From the NCBI RefSeq assembly GCF_947489355.1, contig NZ_CANLDD010000003.1, positions 101,262-165,261 of the forward strand: a stretch of 64,000 nucleotides of DNA. Reading direction: 5' to 3'. This DNA is from an uncultured Microbulbifer sp. (lineage in GTDB: Bacteria; Pseudomonadota; Gammaproteobacteria; Pseudomonadales; Cellvibrionaceae). The notes beneath the pieces are model-generated. The model was given only the letters and a program-made list of their open reading frames with translations, had not been told where the DNA came from and did not search any database. Within the stretch, counting starts at the first letter, position 1. The number at the start of each line of letters is the position of its first letter. Made by a program: the position numbers and the translations under genes. Positions 55,029 through 63,445 of the stretch are shown here, piece after piece.

Positions 55029-58000
55029 ATGTTTGCAGGAAGTGATCACAAGCCTAGAATAATCAAAGCGAAAAGAAACTGGCATTATACGCTGTTAACT
55101 CTTGTGTTAACTCTTGTGTTTACTCTGGGGTGTATGCCCAACGCTAACGGCTTTATCGGACTCAACCCCTATTGGGCACTCGGTGGCTGGGATATTGTGC
55201 GCTGGCGCTCGGGCCATGTGATGGCTCGCGCGGTGATTCTCACAGACAATGGTTTTCCCACTTACGTGGAGTTCGATGAGGCAGGGGAGGAGGCGCGGGA
55301 GATTGCCGAGGCCTCCGGTGCTTATCTCGATGCGAGCCTGATGTCTGGGTACCGCTATCGCGATATTGTAAATAACTTTAACCAGGTGGATGAAGACTAT
55401 GGGGAGACCATCGCGCGCGGTGCCTACGTACTCAGTCGTGATGCGTATCAATCCATGCAATTTACCACTCGCGATGGAAAACCCCTGGGTAATGTACCCC
55501 AGTTGCAGGAGTCGACTCTGTCGGTCTTGGTGCGTCATAAAGATCAGATTTTGATTGAAGATATCAATCCGGTTTTATTTGAGGCACCCATCGATTTGAC
55601 TGATCCTCAGGATGTACCAGAAGATATTAATTCACTGCTGATCAGCAAAGACGGCCGTGTACTGGACCAGGCCGAGGGTACCATCGGGTTTAAGTCTGGC
55701 TTTTTTAAAGGTGATGAAGACGGAGTTGGTGCTTACTGGTCAAAATCCCTCAAGGACGATGAGGTCTACGACGGTATTCCGAATGTAGAAATTGAAATCC
55801 CCGCAGGAAATATCCACGGCCATGGTGTAACTGATGAAGACGGTTTTTATCACTCTGTCTTTTTATTGGTGCCGTGTCCTGGTTTTTACTTCTCTTATAC
55901 TGTGCCTATTTACGCAAAGATGCGCTATCGTATGTTCAATCCACGCTCGGCCCGCCATAACACCTTTCATATGGTGGCACCAAGCTATGACGCCTGCAAT
56001 GGTTATAGCCTGGTGGGTCGCACATCTTTCCCAAACACTAGAACTAATTTTTTAGTGGATACCGCTATGTTGTCGGGGCAGGGTTACCTGGCCAACCCGG
56101 CCCCGGGCACTATCCATACCGAAGGAGCCCGAATACCTATTGATAGTAATACAGCCTATGAATTTGAGGAGCCGGAACTGGAAAAAGCTGCCCAGAAAAA
56201 TTATGATTTTGACGGTGATGATGAACCTGACCGCAGCGTTCTGGGCAAACTCGAAGATGTACAGGTGCCAGACGGGGAGGGTGGTTATACCACCGAGGAG
56301 CGGTTTGTTCGTGATGAAGAAGGTTCTCTGCAAGGGGTGTATTTAAGTTCTGGTAATAACAACCCGGATCTACCGGTAACCGATGAGAAAAGCCAGCCGG
56401 ATTTTGTACGCCTGGCTGATCGGGAAGCAGATTATAACCACCAGGGTCTTCTGCAAACCATTTCCGAAGAAGATTACAAAGACACTGATCTCTATGTATT
56501 CCGTCAGTCCAATGGCATGTTGGTAACCCACCGGCGTGGTCTGCGAGACAGCGAGTTTGCGATTCGCAGTAATGACGGCGTGGATACAGATGAAGGAAAA
56601 ATATTTTATCAAATGCTAGTGCGTGGACCAAAAACACGCACGGGCTCTTTGTCCCTGGGCTTTAGTGATTTCCAAAGTCGTGCGGATATGAACCCAAAGC
56701 TTCACGAGCGCGAAGCAGATCACCTGCGCCCAGAAGAGCCCATTTCCATCATCGCGATCAATCGCAAGACCGGTTATATCGGGCGAGTGGAAACTGCGTT
56801 TATGGATTACAGTATTCCAGGATTGATTTCTGTGGATATCGATAATCTGGTGATGCGCCCGCCCAATCTTAAAGTGAAAGCCGAGCGGGAGTACACCGTC
56901 GATGCGGGTCTGACCAAAAGCGAGGACAAAGACTACCTTATTGGCTATGAAGGCGCCGCGACTACCAGCGATACCATTATCACTATAACGACTGAATGGT
57001 TTGATCACGATGGCTCGCCTTTACCGGAAGAGCTTGGTGAGTATGGCTACACGGGCCGGCTTGCAAAGATCACAGGAGATAGAACAGTTTCCACCGATGG
57101 GGGGCAGTTGGCTCAGTTTCCGATTAAGCCCGGCCAGCATTTGCAAACTGTGCGCCTAAAAGGGGATTACGCCTCCTCTGAACATTTTTATGTTCAGATT
57201 AATGGAGAGCCGGAGAACGAGAATCCTGATTTCAGCACCACCGGTGCCGCCGAAGACGGGCCTTTAATGTATCGGCCCAAACACTATGTGCCCTTCCTTG
57301 TGCCGATTTTGGATGAAGATTCCACTATTCGTCAGTACAACGCATATCGTAAACTAAAGCGCGACGAAAATGTCGATAATAGTACACTCGTCGAGCAGGA
57401 GCCCATTTATAAGTGGTTCTATCGCCCGGAGATGCAGTTCAGTTTATACGACTTGGAGATGGAAAATATTTATCGTGTCGCCGATGAAGAAAGCAGCGAT
57501 GGGATTGATATTCTTCCTGAGGAAGCTCCCACGATTACCAGTGGTGATGATCTCGTGAGGCTTGCCTACAATATGGTAGCCCAACAGTTTGAAGCGATGC
57601 CATTTTTAGGCGCTGGTCAGCAGTTGGTCTTTGCCTTTGGAGAGGGAGAAATCGAAGCGACCCTCGATAGTAACGCCAATCTTGTGTTTACCAATCTGGA
57701 GCATTTTGCCTCCCTTGAGCCCGAAGACTTCTTAAGTATTCGGCTTTACTCCAATAATGATTCGGCGAATATTCTTTGGGAGTATGCCTTTGAGTATTTG
57801 ATACTAGACACTCAATTAGCCGAATATAACCCGGCTTCTGGAGAAACGCTTTACGTGAGCGCAGATGATCCTGTCGTGCCGCTTCAAGCCTTTGTTTTGG
57901 GCTTTGCTAACCGGGATCAAGACCTCAAAGATAAAAATCCGGCACGAATTCGATGGGAGAAAACCGGTTCGGGCAGCTTTACAGACACTGCCGTTGAGAC

Positions 58001-61000
58001 TGATACAGACCTGGGTGTCTTTTTTAACGAGATCACCTTGCCTCCCACAACGGGTGCCACCGCGCAGGTGCGCGCCATACTCAATGATGCCCGGGATTTG
58101 CCGGCTGAACTGCCACCATTTGTGGTGGTACCGGGCGTGCCCGCCCAAGCTAACTCTTCCATCAATGTGTCGGGTGATGTGCATATTGCCAAAGCCTCCT
58201 CGGCGACTGTGTCTGTCACAATACGTGATAAAAACAACAACCTGGTGGCCGATGGCACAGGTGTGAGCTTTTTGGTAGATGGTGCTCTGGAGTTGGTCTC
58301 CAGTGAAGGTGCCACCACCAATGGCGTGGCCACAGCTGTGATTACCGGCAGTGATTATGTAGGTGATGCCGCGATTCAAGTGGTCGCTGGCGATGCCACT
58401 TTGACCCACCCGGTAGAGGTGAAGCCACTGAACGTGGCCATGAATGTGGACACACGTTTAGAGCCGGGCGAAAGCAGTAGCTTTAGTTTCACTGTCACAG
58501 ACTCTTCCGGTAGTGCCGTTTCCGGCGTGGATGTGGAGCTGGGCTCCAATTATGGTTTTGTGAGTGAATCGGTAGTGACTACCGATGCCGCCGGTCAAGC
58601 AAGCATCATCTTTACTGCGCCCTTAGGGGAGGGCACCGGTAGTGTGACCGCACAGGTAGGGTTACAAGCGGCAGTCACTGAAGCGGTAGAGGTGAGCTAC
58701 AGTGGCGCCAGCGACTTGGATGTGAAACACGCGGCCATTATCGGTGACCAGGTCACAGCCGGTAGCTTTGGCCATACCCGCTATGACAATACCCTCATTA
58801 ATATTCCATTCCCCACAAGTTATGAGATACAGGCCAAAGGGGTTGCAGGTGACCAAGTCAGCGTAACTCTGGGTGATGCCTTTGACCCCAATTACCCTGT
58901 TATTGCTGCCTATTATATGAACCTGATTGATGTGGATCAGGTAGCAGATGATACAGGGAAAACCGCATTAACCTCGACTGGCGTATTGCGTGTGCCGGGC
59001 ACCCGTTTAGGGGCGGGGCATAGCTTTACATTCGATGGTAGCGCTAAATTAGAAGCCAGTAGTGTGCCAGCTCTGGCAGGAGATACCGGCCTGGGTTTCA
59101 GTATTGAAGCCAAGCGCATTTCAACAGTCACTGCGGATATTGTGGACCTTGGCAATGGTGCCCTTAGGCTGAAACAAGCCGGTGGCTTTTTAGAGGCCAG
59201 CGTTACCACTGATGCCGGTAGTGCCAGTGTCAGCCTGGCCATGCCCCTATTGGAGTGGGTGCAAGCGGCAGTGCACTACCACAATGACACCCTCACACTG
59301 TATTTGAATGACCAGAAGGTCAGCACGGCCATTAGCGGTAACCTGAGTGGTGGTACAGCGTTGGTGGTGGGTGATAACTTTATCGGGCAGCTTAATAGCC
59401 TTAAATGGTACAACCTAAACGCCAGCCCGGTAATCACCTTTGATGATGGCAGTATCCAAAAGACCGCCACTATAGGCGCCGATGGCACAGCCCCCTTAAC
59501 GATTGTCAGCACCGGCAGAATGCACACGGCAGGCAGCAGCCTGCCATTGCAGCGCGTGTCAGTGCACTCGCCTTTAATTAAAGAGTACGCGAGTCTTGTG
59601 TCCACCGAGGCCTTTGGCCAAATGGCCGGCCTTTATATCGATGCTGTAGCCCCTAGCGCTAGTGTACCGGCCGATAATTTTGCTGCCATGATGCAAATGG
59701 GCCAGCCACAATCGCTACTGGCCCAGGCTGGGGTAAACGTCACCCTTTTCCCGCAAGCTCACGCGAGTTTTGCGGGGGACTTCCTCTGGGAGGCAGTAAA
59801 TTTTATTCTGCCTATTGAGAGTTTTGGCATTGTCTTTGAGCAATTGGGTTACCTTACCGGGTTAAAGGAAGGGGAGTTTGACCCGGTAGAATTTGGTGTG
59901 GCGCTGGTGGATGTTCTTACCATCTTTCCACCAGCGGCGCCCTTAAAGGCCGTAGTCAAACCCTTGCAGGCACTGCTAAAAGTCAGCAAAAGGGTTAACC
60001 CCAAATTTGCCCGCTACTTTGGGGTAGCCATTAGCCGGGCGTTGCGCAGAGCCAAAACAGGGGACTTGGATACCCTTTGGAACCTGCTGCCGTTTATGGT
60101 GCTCGCCGCCGAGCTCTACTTTGACCCGGATGCCCGCGAGGGGCTGGAGTTCTTAATGAGCACGGTCAATAGTGGCGACGATCTGTTAAGCTGGGTGGAT
60201 TACTTAGCCCTGCCGGCCGATGGATGGGCTGGTGACGGCGAGCCGCCGGCAGTAGACCCTTTCTCAAGCGAAGAAGTTGCGCAGTTTTCACCTTTAAGCT
60301 TTTTTATTCCTGCGGCACATGCAAATGCTAGGGGAGTACGCATTGCAATTGGGAAATTAGCGGATGTATTGAAAAGTGCAAAAGGGAAAATAGCACGCAA
60401 AGATTTAACCAATTTACCGGATGGCTTGGCGGTCTTAACCCGATTAGCTAAAGATGGTACTTTGCGCAGCCTGCGTAAACATGTGCATAGTGCGGAACTT
60501 ATGGGGCTGTTTACGCGCTTAAGTGCGCGAGCCTCGGCAAAAGGCATTGGCTCTTTACTAAGCGGTAAAGGCAAACGCCATCACCCCTTAACCATTGCCG
60601 CTGCCTTGGCGTATATTGAGTATGAGTTGACCTGTGGGCAGCTACTTGAGGCCGAAGCAGACCCGGATGCGAATATCCCTGAGGGCGAATCCACGCCCAG
60701 CGAGGATTTATCATGCAATAATATCGGTTTGGAGTCGGAAAACCGCCAGCAATACTACAAATTACTCACCATGGCCGCCCGGGAAAGCGTCGGTGCACCC
60801 GACGGTGCCGTCTACCAGTTGATACACCTGGCCAAATACCTGGCTGCACATAGGGCTGCACCAGGTAGTGCACCAAAAGTTAAACGCATTGAAGCGAGCC
60901 GTATGGTGCCGTTTTATCAGGATAATAAAGATATCATTAGTGATATAAATTTTACTAATGGTCAAGGGGTATATCTTCTTGAGAAGAATGACGAGGATAA

Positions 61001-61589
61001 TAAGTTTATGTTTATGCGGCATAGAGTTGTGGATCTTGTCTTAGCAGATAGTAACGGCGTAGAAACCTGGGTGGAATTTAAAAGCTTTGCCCGTAAATCC
61101 GATACACAGGCCACGACAGTAAAAACAAATAACCTTAAAACCTGGAAGTTAACCGGCGGCCTTGATGGTGGCAATAATACTAAGGACCACCGACAATTTG
61201 TGATTGACCGTGAAGCGGAGATGACTGGCCTTAGTTGGAATTATTATAAAAACGAATCAGAAAACAATGTACGGAATCTCGCCTTTGCGATAGAGAATTT
61301 TGAATGGTGCTTTGATAAATTCAAAGCCAAAAACAAAAATGGCAGTATTAAAGAGCAAAATGTAGAGTTGGGCAGTGCCAGCCAAAAAAATACAGTGCTG
61401 TGGTATTTAGACAAGGGGCCGAAAGAAGGCAACTTTAGAAAAGTGGGTGAATTGCTTGAAAAAAGTGGTCAGGTAAATGTTGCCAGTAAAACCGGCCACT
61501 GCAGTTTTGAGGCCGTTAGAGGTGCACTTGAGGGTGTGGGCTCTGAATTAATAAATGATGCATCTGAAGAATTTATCTTGGAGGTCTAA
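55029..61589 (+). CDS. Exported polymorphic-toxin-like protein with C-terminal PD-(D/E)XK-like nuclease tip
   Basis: This is a 2186-residue protein whose ATG has AGGAGCAAGTAGGG upstream. A signal peptide or lipoprotein signal (LLTLVLTLVFTLGC, Cys35) is followed by a large N-terminal part I do not recognise (to ~1040), two Big_1-like Ig domains (~1041-1224: SSATVSVTIRDKNNNLVADG), a LamG/concanavalin-like domain (~1284-1474) and a helix-rich region (~1583-1955, FLWEAVNFILPIESFGIVFE onward) like the pre-toxin segments of polymorphic toxins. The tip (~1955-2186) has RVVDLVLADSNGVETWVEFK: Asp2002, Glu2016 and Lys2018 fit a PD-(D/E)XK nuclease, with HRQFVIDR after. A candidate immunity gene starts one base after the stop codon. 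A partial copy of the tip lies downstream. No Rhs/YD, hemagglutinin, VgrG or PAAR part is visible, so delivery is unknown. The nuclease call is by motif only. Confidence 0.8.
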   Translation: MFAGSDHKPRIIKAKRNWHYTLLTLVLTLVFTLGCMPNANGFIGLNPYWALGGWDIVRWRSGHVMARAVILTDNGFPTYVEFDEAGEEAREIAEASGAYLDASLMSGYRYRDIVNNFNQVDEDYGETIARGAYVLSRDAYQSMQFTTRDGKPLGNVPQLQESTLSVLVRHKDQILIEDINPVLFEAPIDLTDPQDVPEDINSLLISKDGRVLDQAEGTIGFKSGFFKGDEDGVGAYWSKSLKDDEVYDGIPNVEIEIPAGNIHGHGVTDEDGFYHSVFLLVPCPGFYFSYTVPIYAKMRYRMFNPRSARHNTFHMVAPSYDACNGYSLVGRTSFPNTRTNFLVDTAMLSGQGYLANPAPGTIHTEGARIPIDSNTAYEFEEPELEKAAQKNYDFDGDDEPDRSVLGKLEDVQVPDGEGGYTTEERFVRDEEGSLQGVYLSSGNNNPDLPVTDEKSQPDFVRLADREADYNHQGLLQTISEEDYKDTDLYVFRQSNGMLVTHRRGLRDSEFAIRSNDGVDTDEGKIFYQMLVRGPKTRTGSLSLGFSDFQSRADMNPKLHEREADHLRPEEPISIIAINRKTGYIGRVETAFMDYSIPGLISVDIDNLVMRPPNLKVKAEREYTVDAGLTKSEDKDYLIGYEGAATTSDTIITITTEWFDHDGSPLPEELGEYGYTGRLAKITGDRTVSTDGGQLAQFPIKPGQHLQTVRLKGDYASSEHFYVQINGEPENENPDFSTTGAAEDGPLMYRPKHYVPFLVPILDEDSTIRQYNAYRKLKRDENVDNSTLVEQEPIYKWFYRPEMQFSLYDLEMENIYRVADEESSDGIDILPEEAPTITSGDDLVRLAYNMVAQQFEAMPFLGAGQQLVFAFGEGEIEATLDSNANLVFTNLEHFASLEPEDFLSIRLYSNNDSANILWEYAFEYLILDTQLAEYNPASGETLYVSADDPVVPLQAFVLGFANRDQDLKDKNPARIRWEKTGSGSFTDTAVETDTDLGVFFNEITLPPTTGATAQVRAILNDARDLPAELPPFVVVPGVPAQANSSINVSGDVHIAKASSATVSVTIRDKNNNLVADGTGVSFLVDGALELVSSEGATTNGVATAVITGSDYVGDAAIQVVAGDATLTHPVEVKPLNVAMNVDTRLEPGESSSFSFTVTDSSGSAVSGVDVELGSNYGFVSESVVTTDAAGQASIIFTAPLGEGTGSVTAQVGLQAAVTEAVEVSYSGASDLDVKHAAIIGDQVTAGSFGHTRYDNTLINIPFPTSYEIQAKGVAGDQVSVTLGDAFDPNYPVIAAYYMNLIDVDQVADDTGKTALTSTGVLRVPGTRLGAGHSFTFDGSAKLEASSVPALAGDTGLGFSIEAKRISTVTADIVDLGNGALRLKQAGGFLEASVTTDAGSASVSLAMPLLEWVQAAVHYHNDTLTLYLNDQKVSTAISGNLSGGTALVVGDNFIGQLNSLKWYNLNASPVITFDDGSIQKTATIGADGTAPLTIVSTGRMHTAGSSLPLQRVSVHSPLIKEYASLVSTEAFGQMAGLYIDAVAPSASVPADNFAAMMQMGQPQSLLAQAGVNVTLFPQAHASFAGDFLWEAVNFILPIESFGIVFEQLGYLTGLKEGEFDPVEFGVALVDVLTIFPPAAPLKAVVKPLQALLKVSKRVNPKFARYFGVAISRALRRAKTGDLDTLWNLLPFMVLAAELYFDPDAREGLEFLMSTVNSGDDLLSWVDYLALPADGWAGDGEPPAVDPFSSEEVAQFSPLSFFIPAAHANARGVRIAIGKLADVLKSAKGKIARKDLTNLPDGLAVLTRLAKDGTLRSLRKHVHSAELMGLFTRLSARASAKGIGSLLSGKGKRHHPLTIAAALAYIEYELTCGQLLEAEADPDANIPEGESTPSEDLSCNNIGLESENRQQYYKLLTMAARESVGAPDGAVYQLIHLAKYLAAHRAAPGSAPKVKRIEASRMVPFYQDNKDIISDINFTNGQGVYLLEKNDEDNKFMFMRHRVVDLVLADSNGVETWVEFKSFARKSDTQATTVKTNNLKTWKLTGGLDGGNNTKDHRQFVIDREAEMTGLSWNYYKNESENNVRNLAFAIENFEWCFDKFKAKNKNGSIKEQNVELGSASQKNTVLWYLDKGPKEGNFRKVGELLEKSGQVNVASKTGHCSFEAVRGALEGVGSELINDASEEFILEV

Positions 61590-62141
61590 AATGTTCGAGA
61601 ATTACCAGTTTAAAACCGATAGAAATGCTCAGTGGGACAGAATTGAGGCCTCTGAGCGGGAAGATGGAAGAGCAGAAGTTTATAATCAAAAAGATAAGGC
61701 GTTTTTCTATAACGGATTTGATGAAACTGATTGGCGTAAGGTTGAACCTCATCATGTTGGTAACCTTGCGCTGTATCCAAAGAAAACGATTGCCGGTTGG
61801 GAAGACTACTTTAGTTATTTTAAAGACAATCCATTAAAGCCTCACCAAGTTACTGACTTGCAACAAGCACTGTTAGTAGGAAGGGTTGGACGATTGCACC
61901 CTCAAGATGATGCCTATTATGTTTGGAACCTTTGGGGTGAAGTCTGGCTCCCAGATTCAATTATAAAAATTGAGATTCCTACAGAAGAACCGATAGCTCC
62001 GCTTGACGCAAACTCTGCTTATAGTTGTACTCTGCAAAACCTCACTTACTGGTTAAGAGATGCGGACAATAACAATATCGGAAGCTATTTAGAATATCTA
62101 CCGCGCTTTATGGATGCCATGCCGCCATTATTGGACGCCCG
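61088..62141 (+). repeat. Tandem duplication, copy 1 (toxin tip + first part of immunity gene)
   Basis: This ~1054-base stretch from within the toxin tip (CGTAAATCCGATAC) to codon ~184 of the immunity gene recurs as a diverged direct repeat at 62946-64000. Long stretches are identical, for example 61,310-61,500 versus 63,170-63,360, with clusters of differences elsewhere. Confidence 0.9.
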
Positions 62142-62391
62142 GTTATTTGATTTCGAGCACTATAAACTCAGGCAGACACTATCTCCTGAGTCGCCAGTGC
62201 GCATTGCTATAGGCAAGTCCCGGATGAAACAATTAATCCGTAATGCCCATGGTCTGATAGACCCGGATGATAAAAAACGCAGCCATAAAGTAGCTGTGGC
62301 TAAAAACTTTTTTGACGTATTTGATGCTCATAGTGACAAGCTGGGTGAAGATTTCCCGCGCTTTATCGCTGAAGCCTTGGAAGAAGAGTAG
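61591..62391 (+). CDS. Candidate immunity protein, copy 1
   Basis: This 266-residue protein has no signal peptide or membrane segment (MFENYQFKTDRNAQWDRIEA...), so it is probably cytoplasmic. The ATG lies one base beyond the toxin stop codon, and its GGAGG ribosome binding site is inside the end of the toxin gene, so the two are translationally linked. Aromatic-rich motifs include AGWEDYFSYFKDNPLKPHQV, AYYVWNLWGEVWLPDSIIKI and GSYLEYLPRFMDAMPPLLDA. I do not recognise a named immunity family. The call rests on position after a toxin tip, small size, cytoplasmic nature, and a diverged second copy placed identically after the orphan tip at 62933-63445. Confidence 0.7.
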   Translation: MFENYQFKTDRNAQWDRIEASEREDGRAEVYNQKDKAFFYNGFDETDWRKVEPHHVGNLALYPKKTIAGWEDYFSYFKDNPLKPHQVTDLQQALLVGRVGRLHPQDDAYYVWNLWGEVWLPDSIIKIEIPTEEPIAPLDANSAYSCTLQNLTYWLRDADNNNIGSYLEYLPRFMDAMPPLLDARLFDFEHYKLRQTLSPESPVRIAIGKSRMKQLIRNAHGLIDPDDKKRSHKVAVAKNFFDVFDAHSDKLGEDFPRFIAEALEEE

Positions 62392-62402
62392 GGGACTGGA
62401 TA

Positions 62403-62876
62403 ATGGAAGCTGATGGAACTCTCTTACTACTGAACCCGAAAGTGGTTTTCCCCAAGCTATTGGTGACTTTTAACTGCATTAGCTGGTCGGCGCTGACCGA
62501 GCTTTATCAATTAGCGGGGTTTAAGGAGCCTTTAGAAGAATTAGACTATTCCCTTCTCGTTAATGAAGCCCTACCTACGCAAGGCACCGAAGAGGCTTTG
62601 GGTGGTGTAGTGATTTATAGCCTGTCCGATGCCTGGATGTATTTTGCTAAAAAGCTAGTGGAGCAGGGTAGAGATATAGAGCTTTATGGCGTGATTGATC
62701 GGGATGGCGGCAATATTGAATACTATGCCGTGCGAGATGGCCTGCGTTTTGTGGGGGAGTTTAGCCGGGAAGGGGATGAGGACAATACCGCTTTAACCGA
62801 ATGGTTAGCTGTATTGCCAAATGACGTACGGGAATATTTTTTAACCCAGGTTTCGGTGGGGTATGAGGAAGACTAA
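62403..62876 (+). CDS. Unrecognised small protein in the toxin/immunity cluster
   Basis: This 157-residue protein (MEADGTLLLLNPKVVFPKLL...) starts 12 bases after the preceding gene, with a GGGG-containing ribosome binding site. It has no signal peptide or clear membrane helix, and is acidic (FSREGDEDNTALTEWL, SVGYEED at the end). I recognise no family; the size and acidity would fit another immunity protein, perhaps left from an earlier toxin tip, or a small adaptor. It lies between the two copies of the duplicated cassette. Confidence 0.65.
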   Translation: MEADGTLLLLNPKVVFPKLLVTFNCISWSALTELYQLAGFKEPLEELDYSLLVNEALPTQGTEEALGGVVIYSLSDAWMYFAKKLVEQGRDIELYGVIDRDGGNIEYYAVRDGLRFVGEFSREGDEDNTALTEWLAVLPNDVREYFLTQVSVGYEED

Positions 62877-62932
62877 TGCCAGGTTTTATGGAGTGAAGTG
62901 ATCAGTAATATAGCCAGCATCGGGTTTGTTGA

Positions 62933-63445
62933 AGTTACTGGTGTGGCCGTAAATCCGATACGCAATCTACGATATTAAAAACAAATAACCTAAAAACCTG
63001 GAAGTTAACTGGCGGCCTTGATGGTGGCAATAATACTAAGGACCGCCGGCAGTTTGTGATTGACCGTGAAGCGGAGATGACTGGTCTGAGTTGGAATTAC
63101 TATAAAGCTGAGTCACCACGCAATGACCGGGATATCGCCTTTGAAATAGAAGATTTTGAATGGTGCTTTGATAAATTCAAAGCCAAAAACAAAAATGGTA
63201 GTATTAAAGAGCAAAATGTAGAGTTGGGCAGTGCCAGCCAAAAAAATACAGTGCTATGGTATTTAGATAAGGGGCCGAAAGAAGGCAACTTTAGAAAAGT
63301 GGGTGAATTGCTTGAAAAAAGTGGTCAGGTAAATGTTGCCAGTAAAACCGGCCACTGCAGTTTTGATGCCGTTCAAGGGGCGCTTGAAGACGTAGGCTCT
63401 GAATTAATAAAACAAGCATCTGAAGAATTTATCTTAGAGGGCTAA
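62933..63445 (+). pseudogene. Orphan, startless toxin-tip fragment
   Basis: The open frame begins after a TGA at 62930-62932 and has no plausible start with a ribosome binding site. From 62946 it encodes RKSDTQSTILKTNNLKTWKL and onward, matching toxin residues 2022-2186 to the end with roughly 90% identity. It lacks the upstream part carrying Asp2002, Glu2016 and Lys2018, so it cannot be an active nuclease alone. Differences cluster in NYYKAESPRNDRDIAFEIED (toxin: NYYKNESENNVRNLAFAIEN) and near the C-terminus. This is the arrangement of orphan tips in CDI and Rhs loci, which can be recombined into the main gene. A GTG at 63056 is the only in-frame start-like codon and is unlikely to be used. 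Confidence 0.8.

Noticed and set aside
61591..62391. Assignment of the immunity protein to a named Imm or SUKH family
   Set aside because: I could not match its motifs to any family with confidence, so only position and duplication support the call.
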